Made by a program: the position numbers and the translations under genes
Source of the DNA: Caulobacter endophyticus
GTDB taxonomy: Bacteria; Pseudomonadota; Alphaproteobacteria; Caulobacterales; Caulobacteraceae
DNA length: 64,000 bases
Assembly (NCBI RefSeq): GCF_003116815.1
Contig: NZ_QDKQ01000058.1
Location: forward strand, 1 to 64,000
Direction of reading: 5' to 3'
In this document: positions 31,392 to 40,109 of the stretch, one piece after another
Layout: each line of letters begins with the position of its first letter
Numbering within the stretch: the stretch's first letter is position 1
The notes under the pieces: model-generated
Database searches by the model: none
Seen by the model: only the letters and a program-made list of their open reading frames with translations
What the model was told of the DNA's origin: nothing

Positions 31392-31907
31392 TCAGCCGCC
31401 CTTGACCAGTTCGGGCAGCGATTTGTCGCTGACGTTGACGCGCGGCGCGCCGCAGACCTGGATGGCCACGGCGCGGGCCGTGGCGTCGGTGCGGCGCAGG
31501 CGCATGTCGCGGCCGCCGACCAGGGCGAAGTCCTGGTCGTAATGGCGGACGGCGTTGATCTGTTCGCCGGTCTTGCCGCACTCGATGCGCGACGAAATCT
31601 CGGTGTAGCCCGACTTGTCGTCCGGCCACACGAAGTAGCTGACCAGGGCGACCTTGCCTTCACGGCGGATCGAGCCGACGTCGAGGGCGATGTTCGAGCG
31701 GCCGATGCGCGCCGGCTGACGGAAGCTGACGCTCGTGGAATACACGCTCGGAATCGGCCGGGCGCCGCCGTCGGGCTCGTAGAAGGACGGCGCCTGGGCC
31801 GAAAGGTTGGAAATCCTGCTGACCCGCCAATCCTGCTTGGGCCACTCCTGGGCCGCGGCCGGCGCGACGAACGACAGGGCGGCCAGGCCCGCTAGGATCA
31901 TCTTCAT
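31392..31907 (-). CDS. Secreted protein of unknown function
   Basis: A 171-residue protein with a clean signal peptide (MKMILAGLAALSFVAPAAAQ) and GGAGGAAG before ATG 31907. The mature part of about 150 residues has two cysteines (RIECGKTGEQ and AIQVCGAPR), which could form one disulfide. No family is recognised. It is transcribed alone toward trxA. The 179-base gap upstream (31908-32086) has no further gene that can be supported. Confidence 0.7.
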   Translation of the reverse strand: MKMILAGLAALSFVAPAAAQEWPKQDWRVSRISNLSAQAPSFYEPDGGARPIPSVYSTSVSFRQPARIGRSNIALDVGSIRREGKVALVSYFVWPDDKSGYTEISSRIECGKTGEQINAVRHYDQDFALVGGRDMRLRRTDATARAVAIQVCGAPRVNVSDKSLPELVKGG

Positions 31908-32086
31908 GGGGTCACTTCCTCCAACGCTTTTGGCGACGCTACGCCCGCAACCTTAAGTGATCAACCATCTCCTTGCCCGGAGCGAAACTTATGTTTCCCG
32001 CGCGCGGGCCCTTGTGGGGCAGGCGGTTTCACGCCCGAAGAGTCTCGCGGCGCGCTGGAAGCGCTCCCTTCGAACGGGAACCCTCG

Positions 32087-32749
32087 TCAGAATCCCCGAA
32101 GCTCGCCCCAGACCTGGAAATCGTCCCGCCGGGAACGCCAGGCGTTGACCGGCGCGGCCTCGTCGGCGACGCCCAGCGCCATGCCGGAAAACACCATGTG
32201 GTCGTCAGGCAGCCCCAGGAAGTCCGCCGCCAGCTTGCCGTAGGCCGACCAGAACTCCTGGGCGCAGGTGGCCAGGCCCCGTTCGGTGGCCAGCAGCATC
32301 ACCGTCTGCATGTACATGCCCAGGTCCGACCACTGCGGCGGGCCCAGGTTGCGGTCGATCGAGAAGAACAGGCCCACGGGCGCCCCGAAGAACTCGGCGT
32401 TGCGGGCGAACTGCCGCAGACGGCCGATCTTGTCCTCGCGCGGGATCTCCAGCGCGCCATAAAGGTCCTCGCCGACCTGGAAGCGGCGGGTGCGGAACGG
32501 CTCCCAGAGGTTGGCCGGATAGACCGCGTACTGCGCCTCGTCCGGGGAGCCCAGCCGCGCGGCGACCTTGGCCTTGAACTCGGCGAGCACGTCGCCAGCG
32601 ACGGCATGCACCTTCCATGGCTGAAGATTGCCGCCCGACGGCGCGCGGGCCGCGGCTTCCAGGATCGCCCGCACCGTTTCGCCCGAGACCGGGTCGGGCT
32701 TGAACGCCCGCGCCGAGAACCGCTCCGCCACCGCCGTAGAAACGTCCAT
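32087..32749 (-). CDS. Nitroreductase family FMN enzyme
   Basis: Start ATG 32749 ([18 protein letters not shown]) has GGGAGG six bases upstream and is preferred over GTG 32767. The 220-residue product shows the nitroreductase pattern: [13 protein letters not shown], then [15 protein letters not shown] (FMN phosphate contact), [20 protein letters not shown] and a C-terminal Arg-rich segment. Such enzymes reduce nitro groups or quinones with NAD(P)H; the physiological substrate is not predictable. It is a single gene, divergent from mtgA with an 88-base shared promoter gap. Confidence 0.9.
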   Translation of the reverse strand: MDVSTAVAERFSARAFKPDPVSGETVRAILEAAARAPSGGNLQPWKVHAVAGDVLAEFKAKVAARLGSPDEAQYAVYPANLWEPFRTRRFQVGEDLYGALEIPREDKIGRLRQFARNAEFFGAPVGLFFSIDRNLGPPQWSDLGMYMQTVMLLATERGLATCAQEFWSAYGKLAADFLGLPDDHMVFSGMALGVADEAAPVNAWRSRRDDFQVWGELRGF

Positions 32750-32837
32750 CAAGGCCTCCCTAACCAACGCACCCTATCGGCTGTCTTCCTCGTTGGTTAG
32801 CATCCGGCCGCAAGGTCAAGGCAAGGGGCGTACGGTT

Positions 32838-33515
32838 TTGAAGGTCTTGTTGCGCAACATCTTCCTGGCGCTGTTCATCGTGCTGATCGCCGGGCCGATC
32901 CTGGCGGTGCTGGTCTATCGCTTCGTGCCGGTGCCGGCGACGCCGCTGATGGTCATCCGCGCCGTCGAGGGCAAGGGCTGGGACCATCGCTGGCGGCCGC
33001 TGTCCAAGGTCTCGCCCAGCCTGCCGCGCGCGCTGATCGCCGCCGAGGACGCCCGCTTCTGCGAGCACCACGGCTTCGACGTCGAGGCCCTGCAGAAGGC
33101 CTATGAGAACAACGAGAAGGGCAAGAAGGTGCGCGGCGGCTCGACCATCAGCCAGCAGACCGCCAAGAACGTCTTCCTGTGGCCGGACCGCTCCTACCTG
33201 CGCAAGGGCCTGGAGGCCTGGTTCACGGTGCTGATCGAAGTGGGCTGGGGCAAGCAGCGGATCATGGAGGTCTATCTGAACTCCATCGAGTTCGGCCCCG
33301 GCATCTATGGTGCCGAGGCCGCCGCCCAGCGCTATTTCGGCGTCAGCGCCGCCAAGCTGACCCCGGCCCAGTCGGCCCGGCTGGCGGCGATCCTGCCCAG
33401 CCCCCTGAAGTGGAAGGCCGTCAAGCCCGGCCGCTACGTCCAGAAGCGCTCGCGCAGGATCGGCGCAGCCTCGGGCACGGTCCGTCGCGACGGTCTGGCC
33501 GCCTGCGTGATCTGA
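32838..33515 (+). CDS. mtgA: Monofunctional peptidoglycan glycosyltransferase MtgA
   Basis: A GT51 enzyme that polymerises lipid II glycan strands at the inner membrane. It has 225 residues, with one N-terminal membrane anchor ([20 protein letters not shown]), the first catalytic Glu in [15 protein letters not shown] (near residue 70), then [12 protein letters not shown] and [15 protein letters not shown]. No transpeptidase domain follows, which marks it as monofunctional. The start is TTG 32838, with AAGGGG upstream; no ATG or GTG lies in a better place. Confidence 0.93.
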   Translation: MKVLLRNIFLALFIVLIAGPILAVLVYRFVPVPATPLMVIRAVEGKGWDHRWRPLSKVSPSLPRALIAAEDARFCEHHGFDVEALQKAYENNEKGKKVRGGSTISQQTAKNVFLWPDRSYLRKGLEAWFTVLIEVGWGKQRIMEVYLNSIEFGPGIYGAEAAAQRYFGVSAAKLTPAQSARLAAILPSPLKWKAVKPGRYVQKRSRRIGAASGTVRRDGLAACVI

Positions 33516-33547
33516 GACGAGAGCAGGAAAAAAGGGAAGGAGACGCC

Positions 33548-34096
33548 ATGGCCATCGCCCCTGGCCCCACGCTGGAGACCGCCCGCCTGATCCTGCGCCC
33601 GACCGCCGCCGAAGACCTCGACGGCTGGGCGCAATTGATGGGCGACGCCGAGGCCGCCCAGTTCATCGGCGGCTACCAGACCCGCGAAGCCGCCTGGCGC
33701 GGCATGGCCAGCATGGCGGGCTCGTGGGCCATGAACGGCTTCGGCATGTTCTCGCTGATCGCCAAGGACACCGGGCGATGGGTCGGCCGCATCGGACCTT
33801 GGCGGCCCGAAGGCTGGCCTGGCACGGAGGTCGGCTGGGGCCTGTTGCGGAGCGCCTGGGGCAAGGGCTATGCGGTCGAGGCCGCGCAGGCCGCCATCGA
33901 CTGGGCTTTCGACGACCTGGGCTGGGACGAGGTGATCCACTGCATCCACCCGCAGAACACGCCCTCGCAGCAGGTGGCGGCGCGGCTGGGGTCCAGGAAC
34001 CGGGGCGCCCATCCGCTGCCCGCGCCGTATCAAGACCTGCCCAACGAGGTTTGGGGGCAGACCAGGGCGGAGTGGCGTCAAAGACCCTCTCCCTGA
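33548..34096 (+). CDS. GNAT family acetyltransferase (RimJ/RimL-like)
   Basis: A 182-residue GNAT. ETARLILRPTAAEDLDGW at the start and GWGLLRSAWGKGYAVEAAQAAIDWAFDD, shown here only in part, with NTPSQQVAARLG, mark the RimJ/RimL subfamily, which uses acetyl-CoA to modify a protein N-terminus or small amine. ATG 33548 has AAGGAGA eight bases upstream. It is 32 bases after mtgA and likely co-transcribed. The last codons and stop lie in the left edge of repeat R5, so the C-terminus may have been reshaped by that element. Confidence 0.85.
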   Translation: MAIAPGPTLETARLILRPTAAEDLDGWAQLMGDAEAAQFIGGYQTREAAWRGMASMAGSWAMNGFGMFSLIAKDTGRWVGRIGPWRPEGWPGTEVGWGLLRSAWGKGYAVEAAQAAIDWAFDDLGWDEVIHCIHPQNTPSQQVAARLGSRNRGAHPLPAPYQDLPNEVWGQTRAEWRQRPSP

Positions 34097-34274
34097 AGGG
34101 AGAGGTGTCGGCGAAGCCGACGGAGAGGGAAGTCGCTCGGGACGGCCAGCTTCATCAGAAGCTGAAAACGTCCCCCCTCCGGCCCTCCGGGCCACCTCCC
34201 CCTTCAGGGGGAGGATCTACGCCGCGCAGATGCTCCCCCTCTGGAGGAGCTGTCGGCGAAGCCGACCGAGGGGG
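34082..34274. repeat. Intergenic palindromic elements R5a and R5b
   Basis: R5a (34082-34214) has an ACCCTCTCCCT/AGGGAGAGGT hairpin at the left and CCTCCCCCTTCAGGGGGAGG at the right, with CAGCTTC/GAAGCTG inside. R5b (34224-34274) is a shorter unit (CTCCCCCTCTGGAGGAG, then GTCGGCGAAGCCGAC). R5b is flanked by the 8-bp direct repeat TCTACGCC (34216-34223 and 34275-34282). The array lies between the convergent GNAT and cupin genes and overlaps the GNAT stop codon. Confidence 0.7.
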
Positions 34275-34275
34275 T

Positions 34276-34737
34276 CTACGCCTTCGGCCGCCAGTCCTCC
34301 GGGGCCAGTTCGAAGCCCTCGAACCTGAAGCCCGGCGCCACCGTGCAGCCGACCAGCGTCCAGGCGCCCAGCGACACGGCCGTCTGCCACCAGCCGACCG
34401 GCACCACCACCTGCGGGCGGCAGCCGGCCCGCAGGTCCGGGCCAAGCGTGTGGGGCGTGGCGCCGACGCCGTCGGGGGGCGACAGGGTCAGGCGGATCGG
34501 GGCGCCGGCGTACCAGTGCCAGACCTCGACCGCGTCGATGCGGTGCCAGGCCGACATCTGCTCGGCCTCCAGCAGGTAATAGATCGCCGTCGAGGCCGGA
34601 CGGCCGTCGGCGCCCGGCGCGTCCTCGAACATGCGGACGTACCAGCCCCCCTCGGGGTGAGGCTGCATGCCCAGCAGGCGCACGATCTCCTTCGCGCCCA
34701 GATCGCCCGAAATCCCAGCAACGCTCATCGTACTCAT
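34276..34737 (-). CDS. DUF985 cupin protein
   Basis: A 153-residue single-domain cupin of the DUF985 type: LLGMQPHPEGGWYVRMFED, STAIYYLLEAEQMSAWHRI and WHWYAGAPIRLTL, with PVGWWQTAV later. These are beta-barrel proteins related to yeast Yml079w, with no settled activity. ATG 34737 overlaps the gloB stop as ATGA. A second in-frame ATG is at 34728. The stop codon at 34276-34278 lies inside one copy of the TCTACGCC direct repeat that flanks R5b. Confidence 0.88.
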   Translation of the reverse strand: MSTMSVAGISGDLGAKEIVRLLGMQPHPEGGWYVRMFEDAPGADGRPASTAIYYLLEAEQMSAWHRIDAVEVWHWYAGAPIRLTLSPPDGVGATPHTLGPDLRAGCRPQVVVPVGWWQTAVSLGAWTLVGCTVAPGFRFEGFELAPEDWRPKA

Positions 34738-35480
34738 CCCTTGAAACTGTCCTTGGCCGCGCGGATCTCGGCGAAGGCCTGGGCGGGCGCAAGGCCCGGC
34801 CGCAGCACAGGCGCGCGCAGGAACGGATTGGTGGCCTTCTCCAGGCCGATGCTGGTGGGCACGGTGGCCTCGCCGCGCTCGCGGGCGGCGAACACCTGGT
34901 CCGCGCGCGCCTTCAGCGCCGGATCGGCGTCGACCGACAGGGCGAAGCGGGCGTTGGAGGCGGTGTATTCGTGGGCGCAATAGACGGTGGTGTCGTCGGG
35001 CAGGTCGGCCAGCCGCGAGAGCGAGGCCCACATCTGCTCGGGATCGCCCTCGAACATCCGCCCGCAGCCCAGGGCGAACAGGGTGTCGCCGACGAAGGCC
35101 ACGCCATCCCCGGCATCGTGATAGGCCACGTGGCCCAGCGTGTGGCCGCCGCTGTCGATGACGGTGAACGTCGTCTCGCCCAGCTCGACGACGTCGCCGC
35201 CGGCCACCACGCGGTCGAGGGGGGCGATGCGGGTTACTTCCTGCGGGCCGACGATGGTCGCGCCGGTGGCGGCCTTGACCGCCTCGTTGCCGCCGGCGTG
35301 GTCGGGATGCCCGTGGGTGTTGAGGATGAAGTCCAGCCCCCAGCCCAGCTTTTCCAGCTGCATCAGGATGGCGTCGGCCTCCGGCGTGTCGATGCAGGCG
35401 GTCTTTCCGGTGGCGGTGTCGCGCACGAGAAAGCCGTAATTGTCGGAGAGGCAGGGAAACTGGTGGATTTCGAGCGGCAT
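34734..35480 (-). CDS. gloB: Hydroxyacylglutathione hydrolase (glyoxalase II)
   Basis: A metallo-beta-lactamase fold hydrolase that splits S-lactoylglutathione in methylglyoxal detoxification. It has 248 residues. The dinuclear metal motif THGHPDHAGG lies near residue 56, with DSGGHTLGHVAY, FVGDTLFALGCGR and YCAHEYTASNARF further on, all standard for GloB. AAGGGCC lies before ATG 35480. It is coupled to the cupin gene downstream and divergent from a methyltransferase gene. Confidence 0.93.
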   Translation of the reverse strand: MPLEIHQFPCLSDNYGFLVRDTATGKTACIDTPEADAILMQLEKLGWGLDFILNTHGHPDHAGGNEAVKAATGATIVGPQEVTRIAPLDRVVAGGDVVELGETTFTVIDSGGHTLGHVAYHDAGDGVAFVGDTLFALGCGRMFEGDPEQMWASLSRLADLPDDTTVYCAHEYTASNARFALSVDADPALKARADQVFAARERGEATVPTSIGLEKATNPFLRAPVLRPGLAPAQAFAEIRAAKDSFKG

Positions 35481-35558
35481 TCGATCGGCCCTTATCGGCG
35501 GGCGTGACGCGGAGGATTCGCCCGCCTACATAGATGGCCTCGACGCCACGGAGAGACA

Positions 35559-36374
35559 ATGCGCCGCGACGTGCTCGACCTCAGAGCCTTCTACGCCGCC
35601 CCGCTGGGCCGGGTGGCGCGGGAGATGCTCGGCCGCAAGGTGGCCGAGGCCTGGGGCGACGCCAACGGGCTGGACGTGCTGGGCCTGGGCTACGCCACGC
35701 CCTTCCTCGACGAATGCCGCGCCAAGGCCCGCCGGGTGATCGCCGCCATGCCCGCGACGCAGGGCGTAGAGGTCTGGCCGGTGGGCGAGCGCAACCAGGC
35801 GGCCCTGGTCGAAGAGACCGCCCTGCCCTTTCCCAACGCCATGTTCGACCGGATCCTGGCGGTCCACGCCCTGGAAGAGGCCGACGATCCCTCGGCCGTG
35901 CTGCGCGAGCTGTGGCGGGTGATGGCCCCCTCGGGCCGGCTGATCGTCGCCGTGGCCTCGCGCGACGGCGTCTGGGCCCGCGCCGAGGGCACGCCGTTCG
36001 GCCACGGCCGCCCCTTCAGCCGCAGCCAGCTGGAGAACCTTCTGCGCGAGGCCGACCTGGAGCCCGCCGGCTGGACCCGTGCGCTCTATGCGCCGCCGGC
36101 CGGCTTCACCGTGGGCTGGGCCGAGGGCTTCGAACAGGTCGGCGCGCGCCTGTGGCCGCGCTTCGCCGGGCTGATCCTGATGGAGGCCGTCAAGCAGACC
36201 TTCGCGGTCAAGCCGCGCGGCAGCCGGGCCCGCGCCCGGGTGTTCGCCCCGGTCATGCCGCCCGCGCCCGCCGGCGTGGCGCCTGTTCGGAAGGCGCCGG
36301 GAACCGTAAGGACCGGAATACTATTGGAAGCTGTGGCGCCAGGGCCTAGCCTTGAGTCGCCGACCAAGCCGTAA
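35559..36374 (+). CDS. SAM-dependent methyltransferase (type 11 like)
   Basis: A 271-residue class I methyltransferase. The SAM-binding glycine motif is slightly divergent (LDVLGLGYATPFLD). The acidic strand is PVGERNQAALVEE and the later motif is FDRILAVHALEEADDPSAVLRELWRVMAPSGRLIV, cited in part. The substrate is unknown. GGAGAGAC lies before ATG 35559. It is divergent from gloB with a 78-base gap, an arrangement common in alphaproteobacteria. The last 45 residues are Pro/Ala-rich. Confidence 0.85.
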   Translation: MRRDVLDLRAFYAAPLGRVAREMLGRKVAEAWGDANGLDVLGLGYATPFLDECRAKARRVIAAMPATQGVEVWPVGERNQAALVEETALPFPNAMFDRILAVHALEEADDPSAVLRELWRVMAPSGRLIVAVASRDGVWARAEGTPFGHGRPFSRSQLENLLREADLEPAGWTRALYAPPAGFTVGWAEGFEQVGARLWPRFAGLILMEAVKQTFAVKPRGSRARARVFAPVMPPAPAGVAPVRKAPGTVRTGILLEAVAPGPSLESPTKP

Positions 36375-36402
36375 ACCGGCCGCGTAAAGGGGAATTCGCG
36401 CC

Positions 36403-36747
36403 ATGAAGATGATCGTCGCCGTTATCAAGCCCAGCCGCCTGGACGCCGTGCTGGAGGCGGTCACCGAGGCGGGCGCGTCGGGCCTGACGGTGACCGAGGT
36501 GCGCGGCTACGGCCGTCAGAAGGGCAAGACCGAGGTCTATCGCGGCGCCGAATACGAAGTGAAGCTGCTGCCGAAGGTCAAGCTTGAGATCGCCGTGCCC
36601 ACCGACGTGGCCGACGCGGTGATCGAGGCCCTGCAGCGCACCGCCAACACCGGCAAGATCGGCGACGGCAAGGTGTTCGTGCTCGACCTGGAGCAGGCCC
36701 TGCGCATCCGCACCGGCGAGCGCGACGCCGCCGCCATCGCCGGCTGA
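36403..36747 (+). CDS. PII nitrogen regulatory protein (GlnB/GlnK family)
   Basis: A 114-residue PII signal protein that reports 2-oxoglutarate, ATP/ADP and glutamine status. Tyr51, the uridylylation site, is present in the T-loop (TEVYRGAEYEVKLLPK), and the C-loop reads TGKIGDGKVFV. AAAGGGGAA precedes ATG 36403. Neither amtB nor glnA is adjacent, which is unusual because PII genes normally accompany one or the other. GlnB and GlnK cannot be told apart from this sequence. Confidence 0.92.
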   Translation: MKMIVAVIKPSRLDAVLEAVTEAGASGLTVTEVRGYGRQKGKTEVYRGAEYEVKLLPKVKLEIAVPTDVADAVIEALQRTANTGKIGDGKVFVLDLEQALRIRTGERDAAAIAG

Positions 36748-36847
36748 TCTGCCGCGCGCGGCGGGATGATTTAGGACAAGCCGCGACCACAAGCGGAGCC
36801 TTACTCTGTCCCGTGCGTTGCTGTGGCAGTACGGGCGTAGGGGCGAC

Positions 36848-38356
36848 ATGGCCGAAATCGAAACCGTCTTCCGTCCCGGCTCGACCTGCTGGCGGGTCGA
36901 GACCGCCGAACGCCTGGCGCTGTTCATCGACAACGACGAGGCCTTCGACGCGCTGAAGGCTATCCTGCTGTCGGCCAGGCACTCGATCTGGATCCTGGCC
37001 TGGGTGTTCGACCCGCTGACGCGGCTGGATCCCGACAGGGTCAAGAAGAGCCGCGATCCCGTCCACGCCGACCGTATAGGCCTGCTGCTACGCCGGCAGG
37101 CGGCGCTGAACCCGGCGCTGGACGTGCGGGTTCTGGCCTGGGACATGCCCTTCCCGATCGCCGCCTCGCAGCTGTTCGGCCCACAGCGCGGCGCGGCCTT
37201 CTTCGCCGGCTCCAAGGTCAAGTACCGGCTGGACAACACCTTGCCGGCCAGCGCCTGCCATCACCAGAAGGTGGTCGTGGTCGACGGCTCGGTCGCTTTG
37301 GTCAGCGGCGGCGATATCGGCGTCGACCGCTGGGACACCACAGAGCATCTCGACAACGACCCGCGCCGGCGCCTGCCCACCGGCCATCACTATCCGGCCC
37401 GCCATGAGGTCGCCGCCCTGGTCGACGGCCCGGTCGCCGGCGCCCTGGCGCAGCTCTTCGCCGAACGCTGGCGCAAGGCCACCGGCGAGGCCGTGGATCC
37501 CCCCGAGCGGCCGCTGGTCGCCCCCTGGCCCGAGCACCTGGCGCCGTCGCTGCGCCGCCTGCCGATCGCCATCTCCCGCACCCAGCCGCACTGGCGCCGC
37601 GACCCCGAGATCAACGAGTGCCTGCTGCTGCACCTGGAGATGATCCGCACGGCCCAGTGGCTGATCTATATCGAGAACCAGTACCTGACCTCGCCGATCG
37701 TGGTCGAAGCCCTGGCCGAACGCCTGGCCGAGCCGGACGGCCCCGAGGTGGTGACGGTGGGTCCCGCCCGCAGCCCCAGCTATTTCGACCAGATCACCAT
37801 GGACAGCGCACGCACGGCGGCCCTGAACCGCCTGCGCGAGGTCGATATCCACGGCCGCTTCTACGCCTTCAGCGCCCGCACGCCCAAGGGCGCGCCGATC
37901 ATCGTCCATTCCAAGGTGGCGATCGCCGACGACCGGGTGCTGCGGCTGGGCTCGGCCAACCTCAACAACCGCTCGATCGGGCTCGACACCGAATGCGACA
38001 TCGGTTTCGAGGCCCGCGACGAGGACGAGCGCCTGGCCATCGCCGCGTTCCTGGGCCGGCTGATCGGCCATTTCCTGGGCGTCGAGACCGAGGCCGTGCT
38101 GGAGGCCTTCATCGAGCACGGCGGCCTTGGCCCCGCCATCGAGGCGCTGGACGGCAGGACAGGACCGCGCCGGCTGGAACCAGTGGGCGTCATGCCGCTG
38201 AAGGGCCTGAAGAAGTTCGTCGCCGACTGGAGCCTGGGCGACGCCATCGCCCCCGACGACGCCTGGCGCCCCTGGGGCCGCCGCAAGCGCCTCAAGCACG
38301 ACCTCCACCGCCTGACGGCCCCGCCGCCCGAGCCGCCTGAGCATCTGCAGCTCTAA
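36848..38356 (+). CDS. Phospholipase D family protein
   Basis: A 502-residue PLD with two HKD motifs: CHHQKVVVVDGS (near residue 138) and VHSKVAIADDRVLRLGSANLNNRS (near 355), shown in part. It also has IYIENQYLTSP between them, as in eukaryote-like PLDs that hydrolyse phosphatidylcholine. A transphosphatidylase or cardiolipin synthase activity is also possible. No signal peptide is visible. Start ATG 36848 (AGGGGCGAC upstream) is preferred over 36818. It lies 100 bases after the PII gene and converges on the endonuclease/phosphatase gene across R6. Confidence 0.88.
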   Translation: MAEIETVFRPGSTCWRVETAERLALFIDNDEAFDALKAILLSARHSIWILAWVFDPLTRLDPDRVKKSRDPVHADRIGLLLRRQAALNPALDVRVLAWDMPFPIAASQLFGPQRGAAFFAGSKVKYRLDNTLPASACHHQKVVVVDGSVALVSGGDIGVDRWDTTEHLDNDPRRRLPTGHHYPARHEVAALVDGPVAGALAQLFAERWRKATGEAVDPPERPLVAPWPEHLAPSLRRLPIAISRTQPHWRRDPEINECLLLHLEMIRTAQWLIYIENQYLTSPIVVEALAERLAEPDGPEVVTVGPARSPSYFDQITMDSARTAALNRLREVDIHGRFYAFSARTPKGAPIIVHSKVAIADDRVLRLGSANLNNRSIGLDTECDIGFEARDEDERLAIAAFLGRLIGHFLGVETEAVLEAFIEHGGLGPAIEALDGRTGPRRLEPVGVMPLKGLKKFVADWSLGDAIAPDDAWRPWGRRKRLKHDLHRLTAPPPEPPEHLQL

Positions 38357-38359
38357 AAT

Positions 38360-38551
38360 CCCTCTCTCATGGAGAGAGGGAGGGGCCCACACCGCAGGCG
38401 TGGGAGGGTGAGAGGGTACACCTTCTCAGGAACGGGCGCGGTCGGATGGGCGCCGAAAGGCAGAGCGGCGGGTGGTACTCCGGCCGACAGTGAAACCTCT
38501 CACCCTCCCACCGCTTCGCGGCGGGCCCCTCCCTCTCTCTAAGAGAGAGGG
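38360..38551. repeat. Intergenic palindromic element R6 (longest, about 190 bp)
   Basis: The outer arms CCCTCTCTC and GAGAGAGGG occur at both ends (38360-38380 and 38527-38550). Inner arms GGCCCACACC...GGTGAGAGGGT and ACCTCTCACCCTCCCACCGC are inverted copies around a central region of about 80 bp. It fills the gap between the convergent PLD and EEP genes completely. No gene is seen inside. Confidence 0.75.
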
Positions 38552-38552
38552 T

Positions 38553-39299
38553 TCAGGCCTCCTCGATCTCCAGATCCACCACCAGCGGCAGGTGATCCGA
38601 AGCCACCCGCGCCAGGGCGTCGTAGGGCGAGAACACGTTCAGCGTCTTCAGGCCCTTGGTCAGGAAGACGTGGTCGATGCGCATGAACGGGAAGGTCGAG
38701 GGGAAGGTCGCGGTCGGGGCCTTTCCCCAGCCGGCCGAAACGGACTGGGCGTCGCGGGCGGCGGCCTTCAGCAGGCGGTAGGTGGCCGAATAGGGCGTGG
38801 CGTTGAAGTCGCCCAGCAGCACGCCCGGCGCCTTCCAGCGGTCGGACGCCATCCAGCTCTCGCCGACCAGGGCGGCGGCCTGGCGCTTCTGCTCCTGGGG
38901 CACGAGGCCCAGATGGGTGTTGATGATCTGCACCGGCGTGTCGCCGACCATCACCTCGATCCACAGCGCCCCGCGCGGCTCCAGCCCCGGCACGGCGCGG
39001 TAGAAGGGCAGCGGGCCCGACTTGATGAGTTTTTCCGGCAGGTGGGTGAGGATGGCGTCGCCGTAAAGCTCCTCTTCCACCGCCATGGCCGGGTGGAAGT
39101 GGAAGCCCATCTTCAAGAGTTCGGCCAAGCGGTGGGCCTGATCGACATTGCCGGTGCGCATCCGGCCGACGTCGAGTTCCTGCAGGGCCACGACGTCGGG
39201 CTCGTGGGCCGAGATCACCTCGGCCACGCGTTCCACGTCGAGCCTGCGGTCGCCGCCCACGCAACGGTGGACGTTGTAGGTCATCAGCCGCAGCTTCAT
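38553..39299 (-). CDS. Endonuclease/exonuclease/phosphatase (EEP) family protein
   Basis: A 248-residue EEP-fold hydrolase. Motifs LMTYNVHRCVGG, VALQELDVGR (metal-binding Glu), IINTHLGL, GVLLGDFNATP and the final catalytic SDHLPLVVDLE are all present. Substrates in this fold range from DNA to phosphoinositides and lipids; there is no signal peptide. ATG 39299 overlaps the metW stop as ATGA, so it belongs to the metX-metW unit. The wider open frame to 40079 is a shadow. Confidence 0.9.
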   Translation of the reverse strand: MKLRLMTYNVHRCVGGDRRLDVERVAEVISAHEPDVVALQELDVGRMRTGNVDQAHRLAELLKMGFHFHPAMAVEEELYGDAILTHLPEKLIKSGPLPFYRAVPGLEPRGALWIEVMVGDTPVQIINTHLGLVPQEQKRQAAALVGESWMASDRWKAPGVLLGDFNATPYSATYRLLKAAARDAQSVSAGWGKAPTATFPSTFPFMRIDHVFLTKGLKTLNVFSPYDALARVASDHLPLVVDLEIEEA

Positions 39300-39952
39300 G
39301 GGATCAGAAGATCGCCTGAAACGGCGCTCGGTTCCACACGCTCGGCGGGCGCCCCGCGACTGAGCAGGAAAAGACAGGTCTCCGAGCGCCAGTTCTCCAG
39401 CGCCCTGGTCGGGTCGATGGCGCGCGCCGGACCCTTGCCGGCGAAGGCGGCGCTGGAGTCGACACGCACGCCCAGGTCGTCGGCCAGGGCCATGAAGTCG
39501 GCCAGGGTGCACAGGTGGATGTTGGGCGTGGCCCACCAGGGCGTCGGCAGGGCCTTGGTCGTCGGCATCCGCCCGCGGCTGACCAGCGACCAGCGCACGC
39601 TCCAGTGGCCGAAATTGGGGAACGAGACGATCGCCCGGTCGGCGATGCGCAGCAGCTCGTCCAGCACGTGGCGCGGATTGCGGGTGGCCTGCAGTGTCTG
39701 GGACAGCACCGCGTAGTCGAAGGTCTTGTCGGGGAAGTGGTCGAGGTCCTGGTCGGCGTCGCCCTGCACCACCGACAGCCCCCGCGCCATGCAGGCGGCC
39801 ACGCCGTGGGCGCTGATCTCCAGCCCCCGGCCGTCGACCTGCTTTTCCTGGGTCAGCAGCTCCAGCAGCGCGCCCTCGCCGCAGCCGACATCGAGCACCC
39901 GCGCGCCGGGGCGGACGAGACGCAGGATCTCGCGGAAGTCCTCGCGGATCAT
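39296..39952 (-). CDS. metW: Methionine biosynthesis protein MetW
   Basis: A 218-residue methyltransferase-fold protein. VLDVGCGEGALLELL is the SAM-type motif, and the MetW hallmarks SQTLQATRNPRHVLDELLRI and FPNFGHWSVRW follow. MetW works with MetX in homoserine activation for methionine synthesis, and metX lies directly upstream. GGAGG, four bases before ATG 39952, is part of repeat R7. It is coupled to the EEP gene by ATGA. Confidence 0.93.
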   Translation of the reverse strand: MIREDFREILRLVRPGARVLDVGCGEGALLELLTQEKQVDGRGLEISAHGVAACMARGLSVVQGDADQDLDHFPDKTFDYAVLSQTLQATRNPRHVLDELLRIADRAIVSFPNFGHWSVRWSLVSRGRMPTTKALPTPWWATPNIHLCTLADFMALADDLGVRVDSSAAFAGKGPARAIDPTRALENWRSETCLFLLSRGAPAERVEPSAVSGDLLIP

Positions 39953-39955
39953 TGC

Positions 39956-40090
39956 TCCTCCCCCGTGGAACGGGGGAGGTGGCGCGTCGCCACCGGCGAC
40001 GTGACGGAGGGGGCGACGGCCGGCACAGCGCCCAGTCTCGCCCCCTCCACCGCTTCGCGGTCCCCCTCCCCCGTTTCACGGGGGAGGAGA
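39956..40090. repeat. Intergenic palindromic element R7, supplies the metW ribosome site
   Basis: The ends are CTCCTCCCCCGTGG/ACGGGGGAGG at the left and CCTCCCCCGTTTCACGGGGGAGGAG at the right (cited in part), with GCCCCCTCC and GGAGGGGGC inside. It is the inverted counterpart of R2. It lies between metX and metW, both on the minus strand. GGAGG on the minus strand (39957-39961) is four bases before the metW ATG. Confidence 0.8.
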
Positions 40091-40109
40091 TAACTCGCCG
40101 AACCTGCCC

